From Eikenella sp963515595 (GTDB lineage Bacteria > Pseudomonadota > Gammaproteobacteria > Burkholderiales > Neisseriaceae): DNA of 17,720 nucleotides. The DNA lies in assembly GCA_963515595.1 (NCBI GenBank), contig CAUPYH010000035.1:1-17720 (forward strand). The letters are read 5' to 3'. The translations under genes were made by a program, and so were the position numbers. Below, in pieces: positions 13,601 through 17,720 of this stretch (the first letter of the stretch is position 1; each line of letters begins with the position of its first letter). The notes under the pieces were generated by a model. That model worked only from the letters and a program-made list of their open reading frames with translations. It did no database searches and had not been told where the DNA came from.

Positions 13601-14206
13601 TACCTGCAACGCCTCAGCCGCCTCGACAGCTGGCGCACGCCCCCGCTCACCCGCAGCGGCCAGGCCGACGAAGACGCGCTCAACCGCCTGCAAACCCTGC
13701 TGCAAAGCCTACCGCTCACCCAAGAGCAGAAGCTGGACTTGGCCGGCAGCCTCGGCCGCGCCCGCGTACACACCCTGCGCCAAGCCGAGCAAGTGTTGCG
13801 CGGCCCCACCGGCGAACACAACGTGCTGGGCTGGCAGGCACCCAAACGTGTATGGCTCTACGGCGGCAGCCTGCCGCAAGCCTTCGCCGCCTGGATTGAG
13901 CTCGCAGGCTCCGGAATCACCGCGCTGGTAGACAGCCAGCACCCGCTCGCCGCCTACGCCAGCGAAGCGCCCGACCTGCTGGAAACCTCCGCCACCCCCG
14001 CTTCCGCCGACATCAGCCATGTGGTTGCCCTGGAAGAATTGCCGGTGGAAATCAAACAGGCACTGGCCGGCCGCGACGGCGCACTGGTGCGCATCATCAA
14101 CGCCCAAAACGGCGTGGACGTGCTGCAGCTGTTTGAAGAAACCTCCTGCAGCATCAACACCACCGCCGCCGGCGGTAACGCCCACCTGATGGCCGCAGGC
14201 GATTAA
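10607..14206 (+). CDS. putA: Bifunctional proline dehydrogenase / L-glutamate gamma-semialdehyde dehydrogenase
   Basis: Oxidises proline to P5C with FAD (feeding quinone), then P5C to glutamate with NAD+. The product has 1199 residues. An N-terminal helical arm (about 1-160) is followed by the PRODH barrel (about 190-490), with GNGISVKLSAIHPRYS (241-256), MIRLVKGAYWDSEIKWAQ (347-364), FATHNAYTLA and YAPVGTHETLLAYLVRRLLENGANTSF. The P5CDH domain (about 560-1030) has ISPWNFPLAIFTGE (679-692), VFTGSTEVAR, the catalytic Glu782 in AETGGQNA and the catalytic Cys816 in GQRCSALR. A further ALDH-like C-terminal domain fills the rest, ending EETSCSINTTAAGGNAHLM. There is no ribbon-helix-helix at the start, so this is the type B architecture and is unlikely to repress put genes as E. 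coli PutA does. One exact in-frame uptake sequence (13259-13270, RLPEN) and one near-match (12599-12610) lie inside. The start at 10607 follows a weak GGAGA. Confidence 0.97.
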   Translation: MFQFAHPQQTSLRQAVTDAYRRDEVEAVQDMLERAQMSQDERTAADRLARRLVKQVREERRRASGVDALMHEFSLSSEEGIALMCLAEALLRIPDKATRNKLIHDKISGGDWKSHLGNSPSLFVNAAAWGLLVTGKLAAAPSGQSLGNALTRIVSKGGEPLILKGVDYAMRMLGKQFVTGQTIEEALKNGKEREKLGYLYSFDMLGEAAMTEADAERYYQDYVNAIHAIGQDAAGKGIYEGNGISVKLSAIHPRYSRAQHDRVMNELLPRLKELFLLGKKYDIGINIDAEEANRLELSLDLMEALVSDPDLAGYHGIGFVVQAYQKRCPFVIDYLIDLARRNNQKLMIRLVKGAYWDSEIKWAQVDGMNGYPTYTRKVHTDISYLACARKLLDAQDAVFPQFATHNAYTLAVIYQMGKGKQFEHQCLHGMGETLYDQVVGPQNLGRRVRVYAPVGTHETLLAYLVRRLLENGANTSFVNQIVDENISIDTLIRSPFDTLAEQGIHPNNSLPLPRNLYGNERLNSQGLDLSNESTLQELQTVMNNAAATPLHAVPLLAVAAPTQAAHEVRNPADHSEVVGSAAFVEAAAVPEIIAAAKAAESSWAAVSAAERANMLRRLADLMEAHMPELMALAVREAGKTLNNAIAEVREAVDFCRYYADEAEHTLPENSQGVGTIVTISPWNFPLAIFTGEVVAALAAGNTVVAKPAEQTSLIAYRAVQLMHEAGIPRNVLQLVLGAGDVGAALTQDERINGVVFTGSTEVARLINQSLARRSGQPVLIAETGGQNAMIVDSTALAEQVCVDVLASAFDSAGQRCSALRILCVQEDVADRMVNMIRGAMDELRVGNPAELSTDIGPVIDAEAQANLQSHIDRMKGIAKSSHQIRLPENADNATFIAPTLFELNNLNDLQREVFGPILHVIRYRADELDQLIDQINAKGYALTGGIHSRIDGTVEHIRRRIEAGNLYVNRNIVGAVVGVQPFGGHGLSGTGPKAGGPFYLQRLSRLDSWRTPPLTRSGQADEDALNRLQTLLQSLPLTQEQKLDLAGSLGRARVHTLRQAEQVLRGPTGEHNVLGWQAPKRVWLYGGSLPQAFAAWIELAGSGITALVDSQHPLAAYASEAPDLLETSATPASADISHVVALEELPVEIKQALAGRDGALVRIINAQNGVDVLQLFEETSCSINTTAAGGNAHLMAAGD

Positions 14207-14229
14207 ACCGACACTTGTGTAGGCTAGAA

Positions 14230-14261
14230 AAAGGCTACCTGAAAAGTTTCAGGTAGCCTTT
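14230..14261 (+). terminator. DUS hairpin terminator of putA
   Basis: AAAGGCTACCTGAAA pairs with TTTCAGGTAGCCTTT around a 2-nt centre, with A-rich sequence before and TTTATT after, 23 bp past the putA stop codon. Confidence 0.75.
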
Positions 14262-14285
14262 ATTACTGTTCAAATGGAAATGGAG

Positions 14286-14337
14286 CAAGGCGGCAAGCAG
14301 CAGTAGTACTGCTAGAACGGCCAGGCAAACCAATGCA
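14286..14337. repeat. Decayed Correia core beside an intact copy
   Basis: CAAGGCGGCAAGCAGCAG, then ACGGCCAGGCAAACCAATGC, tracks the core of the element 75 bp further right (CAAGGCGGCGAGCCGCAG, then ACGGCAAGGCGAGCCAACGC) with scattered substitutions. It has no terminal repeats. Confidence 0.5.
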
Positions 14338-14360
14338 GGTTTCATTCACCATCTTGAAAA

Positions 14361-14466
14361 TATAGTGGATTAAATTTAAATCAGGACAAGGCGGCGAGCC
14401 GCAGACGGTACACACGTTACGGCAAGGCGAGCCAACGCTGTACTGATTTAAATTTAATTCACTATA
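14361..14466 (+). repeat. Intact short-form Correia element (CREE/NEMIS), copy B
   Basis: A 106-bp element with terminal repeats TATAGTGGATTAAATTTAAA (left) and the reverse complement of TATAGTGAATTAAATTTAAA (right), one mismatch between them. The left end has the GTGGAT form I recall from Neisseria meningitidis and N. gonorrhoeae, while the right end and both ends of copy A have GTGAAT. It lies in opposite orientation to copy A and is about 92% identical to it by my count. Confidence 0.88.
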
Positions 14467-14520
14467 TCAAATGCTTTGCTCGATGTTAAGTATCCGACCT
14501 ATCGTATGTAGATAAGAAAA

Positions 14521-14602
14521 AGGCTACCTGAAACTTCTAGCTTCGCAGGAACTTTGCTGCGCTGTGTTTTGACTGCGTTGAAGCTGCGTTTTCAGGTAGC
14601 CT
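14521..14602 (-). terminator. Long inverted repeat with DUS ends behind the DUF808 gene
   Basis: Exact uptake sequences at 14521-14532 (+) and 14591-14602 (-) are the ends of an 82-bp imperfect palindrome. Inside, AGCTTC-GCAG faces CTGCG-TT-GAAGCT, so the stem continues with bulges. It begins 20 bp past the stop of the DUF808 gene. It may terminate that gene, although the loop is far larger than in the other pairs. Confidence 0.5.
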
Positions 14603-14622
14603 TCCATTGTGCTATGCGCCGC

Positions 14623-15489
14623 TCAATCCTGCCGCCGCTTTTCCCACAATTCCATTAGTGGCAACACCACCGCGCAGGCAACCGCGCCCACGACGAGGCC
14701 GGTGATTAGGTAGGCGAGTGTGCTGGTGAGGCCGCTGTCCCAGTGGTGTTCGTGCAGCCAATGGTGCAGCGCGCCCCAGTTGTGGACGAAGATGCCGCCG
14801 CCCACGAGGAACATGGCCAGCGTGCCAACGATGCTGACGCCGCGCATAAACCACGGCATAAACAAAATAATGGCTTTACCGGCAGCGGCGGTGGCCGGGC
14901 GGCGCATCAGGGCGAGGCCGAAATCGTCGGCCTTCACAATCACCGCCACAATGCCGTACACAAATATGGTGAGCCCGATGCCGACCAAGATCAGGCTGAC
15001 GATTTGGGTGGTGAGCGAAGAGCCGGCCACCACGCCCAGGGCGATGATGACGATTTCGGCGGAGAGGATGAAGTCGGTGCGGATGGCGCCTTTGATTTTG
15101 GCGTTTTCGTCGATCAATTCGTCGGGCACGCTATGGGCGCTGCCGTCGCGGCGGTGCATCAGCTTGTGCAGCAGTTTTTCCACGCCTTCGAAACACAGAT
15201 AGCCGCCGCCGAACATTAAAAGCGGCGTAATCAGCGCGGGCGCGAACACGGAAAGCAGCAGGGCGGCGGGAATCAGAATCAGCTTGTTCGCCAGCGAGCC
15301 TTTGGCCACCGCCCACACGATGGGCAGCTCGCGGTCGGCGCGCACGCCGGTTACCTGGTTGGCATTGAGCGCCAAATCGTCGCCCACCACGCCGGCGGTT
15401 TTTTTGGCAGCCACTTTGGTCATCAAGGCCACGTCGTCGAGCACGGAGGCGATGTCGTCGAGCAGGGTGAGGAGGGAGGAGAAAACCAT
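14623..15489 (-). CDS. DUF808/YedI family inner-membrane protein
   Basis: 288 residues starting MVFSSLLTLLDDIASVLDDVALMTKVAAKKTAGVVGDDLALNANQ, the very conserved opening of the DUF808 (E. coli YedI) family. Hydrophobic segments follow: LILIPAALLLSVFAPALITPLLMFGGGYLCFEG, IVIIALGVVAGSS, IVSLILVGIGLTIFVYGIVAVIVKADD, VSIVGTLAMFLVGGGIFVH and the C-terminal LAYLITGLVVGAVACAVVLPL. It is an integral inner-membrane protein of unknown function. The frame is open upstream to 15795, but that part is translated noncoding sequence with uptake and Correia remnants. The ATG at 15489 has AAGGAT 6 nt upstream and matches the family N-terminus. A DUS pair lies just before it. Confidence 0.92.
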   Translation of the reverse strand: MVFSSLLTLLDDIASVLDDVALMTKVAAKKTAGVVGDDLALNANQVTGVRADRELPIVWAVAKGSLANKLILIPAALLLSVFAPALITPLLMFGGGYLCFEGVEKLLHKLMHRRDGSAHSVPDELIDENAKIKGAIRTDFILSAEIVIIALGVVAGSSLTTQIVSLILVGIGLTIFVYGIVAVIVKADDFGLALMRRPATAAAGKAIILFMPWFMRGVSIVGTLAMFLVGGGIFVHNWGALHHWLHEHHWDSGLTSTLAYLITGLVVGAVACAVVLPLMELWEKRRQD

Positions 15490-15510
15490 TTTGAATCCTT
15501 GTGATATAAA

Positions 15511-15551
15511 TTTCAGGTAGCCTTTTGGACATGGCGGAAGGCTACCTGAAA
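15511..15551. terminator. DUS hairpin upstream of the DUF808 gene
   Basis: TTTCAGGTAGCCTT (15511-15524) pairs with AAGGCTACCTGAAA (15538-15551) around a 13-nt loop. It begins 21 bp before the DUF808 start. If it terminates anything it is minus-strand transcription arriving from the small gene at 15723-16022. Confidence 0.55.
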
Positions 15552-15628
15552 ATCGTGATGCTGTTGTTTTTGGGTGTGTTGGGCTGGAATACGGCGGCAT
15601 TATAGCCAAAGTGCTTGTTTCCTCATAC

Positions 15629-15687
15629 GGCACCGGCTCGCCTTGCCGTACTGCCTGCGGCTTGCCGCTTTGCCCCGTGCTTAATTT
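15629..15687. repeat. Decayed Correia core
   Basis: GGCTCGCCTTGCCGTACT, CTGCGGCTTGCCGCTTTG and TTAATTT occur in the order and orientation of the element at 2737-2842, with a shortened middle and no terminal repeats. Confidence 0.5.
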
Positions 15688-15722
15688 CTGCCCGACGGGG
15701 TTAAAAATGCAGTTGCTACTCG

Positions 15723-16022
15723 TTAGTTTAAATGATCGGGTAAGGGAAACCCAAGATTTTTGTCCCCATACCAAGATAAATTTTCCTTTTTCCAATAATC
15801 TGTGTGAGACAGGATGACACCGAGTTTGATCATGGCCAAATAAATAGCTTGCAGCATATCTTCACCGATTACCCTTCCTTCATCCAAATAATCCTGTTTG
15901 CTTATTTTATATTGGCAAATATATGCTTTGTATTTGTTGGAAAAAAAGGGCTGATACAAGGTAATCTCAACAAGTTCGCCATTTCCTGTACGTAATTCTC
16001 TGTATCCTATGATTCTATGCAT
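15723..16022 (-). CDS. Small hypothetical protein, DUF6968-like
   Basis: From the ATG at 16022 the product has 99 residues, starting MHRIIGYRELRTGNGELVEITLYQPF. A GGTGA lies a few bases upstream, so I prefer this start; an in-frame GTG at 16049 would add nine residues. The segments VEITLYQP, AYICQYKISKQDY and GEDMLQAIYLAMIKLGVIL resemble the DUF6968 pattern: a small beta sheet, a Cys-x-Tyr-x-Ile strand, then a GxDxLQAxxLA helix. This is recognition from memory and is tentative. There is no signal peptide or membrane helix. The gene is clearly AT-richer than its neighbours, which suggests transfer. Proteins of this kind are orphans; an immunity-type role is possible but not shown. Confidence 0.65.
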   Translation of the reverse strand: MHRIIGYRELRTGNGELVEITLYQPFFSNKYKAYICQYKISKQDYLDEGRVIGEDMLQAIYLAMIKLGVILSHTDYWKKENLSWYGDKNLGFPLPDHLN

Positions 16023-16050
16023 ACATTCACCATACGGGCAGGTTGGCACG

Positions 16051-16094
16051 AAAGGTTACCTGAAAAATAGAAAATCCGGTTTCAGGTAGCCTTT
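16051..16094 (-). terminator. Imperfect DUS hairpin behind corC
   Basis: AAAGGTTACCTGAAA (16051-16065, one change from the uptake sequence) faces an exact copy ending in CCTTT at 16094, about 12 bp past the corC stop. The single change leaves one mismatch in the stem. It would end the ybeY-corC transcript before the small AT-rich gene. Confidence 0.6.
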
Positions 16095-16105
16095 ATCATG
16101 CGGGC

Positions 16106-16951
16106 TTATTCGGGCTTGGCTTTCACCGCCATCAGCGTGTGCAGGCGGCGGTTGTCGGCGCGGGCCACGGTGAATTGCAAGGGGCCGATAACGGCTTTTT
16201 CGCCGCGTACGGGCAGATGGCCGAGCTCTTTAATCACCAGCCCGCCTATGGTGTTCACTTCTTCGTCGCTATAGTCCGTGCCGAAGAATTCGTTCACGTC
16301 TTCGATTTCGGTAACGGCGTTGATGCGCCAGCGGTCGGGGGAAACGGCGAAGATATTGTCCGCGCTGTCGTCTTCGTCGAATTCGTCTTCGATGTCGCCC
16401 AAAATCTGTTCGATTACGTCTTCCAGCGTGACCAGGCCGCTGATGCTGCCGTATTCGTCCACCACCACGGCCAGGTGGTTGTGCATATCGCGAAACTCTT
16501 TAAGCAACACGTTCAACGGCTTGCCTTCGGGCACGAACACGGCCGGGCGCAGCACGTTTTCAAGCTTGAACTGTTCGGGATTGAGGGTGTATTTGAGCAG
16601 GTCTTTGGCGTGCAGGATGCCGAGCACGTTGTCTTTATCGTCGGCAATCACGGGGAAGCGGGAGTGGGTGGTGCCCACCACATAGGCGATAATGCGGCTG
16701 ATGCTGTCGCCGGCCTTCACCACGTCCATCTGGGCGCGGCTGATCATGGCGTCGCGCACTTCCAGCCCACGGAAATCAATGATTTTTTCCAGCCATTGCT
16801 GGGTGTCTTCATCGAAGATTTTCTGTTCGCGCGCTTGGCGCAGCAGGGCGAGTATGTCTTCGGGGGAATCGGGGCTGTCGCCGGCGAGGCGGCCGAACAG
16901 CCGTTCAAAAAATCCGGGCTTGGCCGGGTGGTCGTCCATTTCAGTCTGCAT
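16106..16951 (-). CDS. corC: CBS-domain transporter-associated protein CorC (magnesium/cobalt efflux)
   Basis: 281 residues without membrane helices. An acidic N-terminal arm reads DSPEDILALLRQAREQKIFDEDTQQWLEKIIDF. Two CBS repeats follow: about 62-125 (VRDAMISRAQMDVVKAGDSI, SRFPVIADDKDNVLGILHAKDLLKY) and about 133-190 (LRPAVFVPEGKPLNVLLKEF, AVVVDEYGSISGLVTLEDVIEQILGDIEDE). A CorC/HlyC domain completes it (about 205-278; TIGGLVIKELGHLPVRGE). This is the soluble E. coli CorC (YbeX) type, a cytosolic protein linked to Mg2+/Co2+ homeostasis. It overlaps ybeY by 11 bp (16941-16951), the conserved ybeY-ybeX order. Genes often beside them, ybeZ and lnt, are not present here. Confidence 0.94.
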   Translation of the reverse strand: MQTEMDDHPAKPGFFERLFGRLAGDSPDSPEDILALLRQAREQKIFDEDTQQWLEKIIDFRGLEVRDAMISRAQMDVVKAGDSISRIIAYVVGTTHSRFPVIADDKDNVLGILHAKDLLKYTLNPEQFKLENVLRPAVFVPEGKPLNVLLKEFRDMHNHLAVVVDEYGSISGLVTLEDVIEQILGDIEDEFDEDDSADNIFAVSPDRWRINAVTEIEDVNEFFGTDYSDEEVNTIGGLVIKELGHLPVRGEKAVIGPLQFTVARADNRRLHTLMAVKAKPE

Positions 16952-17468
16952 CCTGTGCGTAGGGGTTGAGGTATCCTAACTGATTCATCAGGCGGATTTC
17001 AAGTGCTTCCATGGCTTCGGCTTCGTTAGGCTCGATGTGGTCGTACCCCATCAGGTGCAGCACGCCGTGCAGGGTGAGGTGGGCGAAGTGCGCCTCCAAG
17101 GTTTTGCCCTGTTCGGCGGCCTCACGCGCCACCACTTGCGGGCAGATAACCAGGTCGCCGCGTAAAACGGGCAGGCTACCTGAAAGCCCGGCCAAAGCGG
17201 CCTGCTCGCCTTCATCCAGCGCAAAACTGAGCACGTTGGTGGCGTAGTCTTTTTGGCGGTAGTCGCGGTTGTAGGCGCGGGCGGTTTCTTCATCGAGCAG
17301 CAGCAGGCCGATTTCGGCACGGCGATACTGTAATTTCACGGCCTGCCACGCCCAGCGGCGGAATTGCGCCTCGCCCGGGCAGCCGGGCAGCCGGGCTTGG
17401 TCGGCAAAATACAGTTGCAGGCGTTGGCGCAACAGGGTGGAAAAGGGATAACGTTTGGCGGTTTTCAT
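16941..17468 (-). CDS. ybeY: rRNA maturation RNase YbeY
   Basis: Zinc-dependent single-strand endoribonuclease needed for 16S rRNA 3'-end maturation and 70S quality control. At 175 residues it is slightly longer than average, mainly from the N-terminus. The metal site is the classic HGVLHLMGYDH (H134, H138, H144), preceded by ATNVLSF (76-82) and GDLVICP (104-110). An exact in-frame uptake sequence (17173-17184) encodes part of GLSGSLPVL, a variable loop between two conserved strands. The ATG at 17468 is taken as start; its Shine-Dalgarno is poor. It is the first gene of the ybeY-corC pair, with a perfect TATAAT 30 bp upstream. Confidence 0.95.
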   Translation of the reverse strand: MKTAKRYPFSTLLRQRLQLYFADQARLPGCPGEAQFRRWAWQAVKLQYRRAEIGLLLLDEETARAYNRDYRQKDYATNVLSFALDEGEQAALAGLSGSLPVLRGDLVICPQVVAREAAEQGKTLEAHFAHLTLHGVLHLMGYDHIEPNEAEAMEALEIRLMNQLGYLNPYAQDAD

Positions 17469-17497
17469 GGTTTGGGTTGAATTGAAAAACGGGCGCT

Positions 17498-17503
17498 ATT
17501 ATA
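17498..17503 (-). promoter_or_regulatory. Candidate -10 box of the ybeY-corC promoter
   Basis: A perfect TATAAT on the minus strand. The spacer is the reverse complement of the uptake sequence at 17511-17522; the nearest -35 like TTTTCA begins only 15 bp upstream and overlaps it. Transcription would start near 17490, about 22 nt before the ybeY ATG. Confidence 0.5.
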
Positions 17504-17510
17504 GCGGGAA

Positions 17511-17522
17511 AGGCTACCTGAA
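17511..17522 (+). repeat. Exact DUS inside the ybeY promoter region
   Basis: AGGCTACCTGAA lies directly upstream of the TATAAT box, where the -35 region would be. Confidence 0.85.
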
Positions 17523-17570
17523 AACCCATTTTAGCTTTGCGGAAACTCAGCCTCTTTCGGAAACTTCATT

Positions 17571-17582
17571 TTCAGACGACCT
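17571..17582 (-). repeat. Foreign-dialect DUS (AG-mucDUS type)
   Basis: The minus strand reads AGGTCGTCTGAA exactly, the uptake sequence described for the Neisseria mucosa group, not the Eikenella form used everywhere else in the window. It is at the breakpoint of the truncated helicase gene. Confidence 0.7.
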
Positions 17583-17720
17583 CCACCGCCCCCAATTCCA
17601 GCAACACCTGAAACCCATCATTGATATACCGCGAATCGGGCATTTCTAAAAACGGGAATGCTGCTACGTCGCCCAGTTTCAACGCTGCCATGCGCAGGAT
17701 GACGGCGGCCAGGTTGCTGC
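17572..17720 (-). pseudogene. hrpA: Truncated HrpA-type DEAH-box RNA helicase (3' end visible)
   Basis: A minus-strand frame enters from the right edge and runs 48 codons to TGA at 17572-17574. The residues SNLAAVILRMAALKLGDVAAF, then PFLEMPDSRYINDGFQVLLELGAV, match the segment of HrpA just after the helicase core. E. coli HrpA has TNLASVILQMTALGLGDIAAF, then PFVEAPDKRNIQDGVRLLEELGAI. In a full HrpA many hundreds of residues follow this point; here only EVV and a stop remain. Shifting frame does not rescue it, since the frame reading GRLK across the same site stops after about a dozen more codons. The stop lies in AGGTCGTCTGAA (17571-17582), a different uptake dialect. The 5' part lies outside the window, so the gene may be a remnant or a short variant. 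Confidence 0.6.

Larger units (their letters stand above)
14207..14622. other. Convergent intergenic region between putA and the DUF808 gene
   Basis: No gene is supported. It contains the putA terminator (14230-14261), a decayed Correia core (14286-14337), an intact Correia element (14361-14466) and a long DUS-armed inverted repeat (14521-14602). Confidence 0.7.

Noticed and set aside
15490..15795. Upstream extension of the DUF808 gene to 15795
   Set aside because: The extra 102 residues translate uptake and Correia remnants. The family N-terminus and a good ribosome site are at 15489.
1..17720. Search for CRISPR arrays, tRNA/rRNA genes, transposases, phage genes or toxin-antitoxin pairs
   Set aside because: The dispersed 12-mers are uptake sequences, not regularly spaced repeats. 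No cloverleaf, rRNA segment, transposase or integrase motif was seen.

Overview
The window looks like a chromosomal segment of an Eikenella species (Neisseriaceae, Betaproteobacteria). The main evidence is the 12-mer AGGCTACCTGAA, the Eikenella dialect of the Neisseriaceae DNA uptake sequence (DUS). I read about 31 exact copies over both strands, many as inverted pairs just downstream of genes. Two complete 106-bp Correia-type elements (CREE/NEMIS) and several decayed ones support the family assignment, as do the neisserial-style Lpt, PutA and YbeY/CorC proteins.

Layout. 1-139: tail of an unidentified + strand gene. 287-1156: EamA/DMT exporter (+), convergent with pgk (1537-2718, -), with a DUS hairpin behind each gene. 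3039-8131 (-): an envelope/regulatory cluster in the transcription order kdsC, lptC, lptA, yjbR-like gene, small lipoprotein, lptB, rpoN, hpf. This is the classic kdsC-lptCAB-rpoN-hpf order with two extra genes between lptA and lptB. 8132-8814: a long intergenic region between divergent kdsC and putP. 8815-14206 (+): putP (Na+/proline symporter) and putA (bifunctional proline dehydrogenase/P5C dehydrogenase), a proline uptake and catabolism pair. 14207-14622: terminator, decayed CREE and intact CREE. 14623-15489 (-): DUF808/YedI-like membrane protein. 15723-16022 (-): small AT-rich gene resembling DUF6968. 16106-17468 (-): ybeY and corC, overlapping by 11 bp. 17572-17720 (-): C-terminal end of a truncated HrpA-type helicase that stops inside a DUS of a different dialect (AGGTCGTCTGAA, as in the Neisseria mucosa group).

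How the genes fit together. kdsC supplies Kdo for LPS inner core, and lptC/lptA/lptB are parts of the LPS transport bridge. rpoN and hpf follow as in many proteobacteria and control sigma-54 transcription and ribosome hibernation. putP and putA import proline and oxidise it to glutamate. YbeY (rRNA maturation and quality control) and CorC (CBS-domain ion-efflux accessory) are a conserved pair.

Most of the window is ordinary housekeeping sequence. The parts that deserve attention are the truncated hrpA with its foreign-dialect DUS, the two-gene insertion in the Lpt cluster (one gene with an I9-propeptide-like domain), the intact rpoN, the CREE in the pgk leader, and the reuse of DUS as terminators, stop codons and possibly a ribosome binding site. 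I see no tRNA, rRNA, CRISPR array, transposase or prophage gene.
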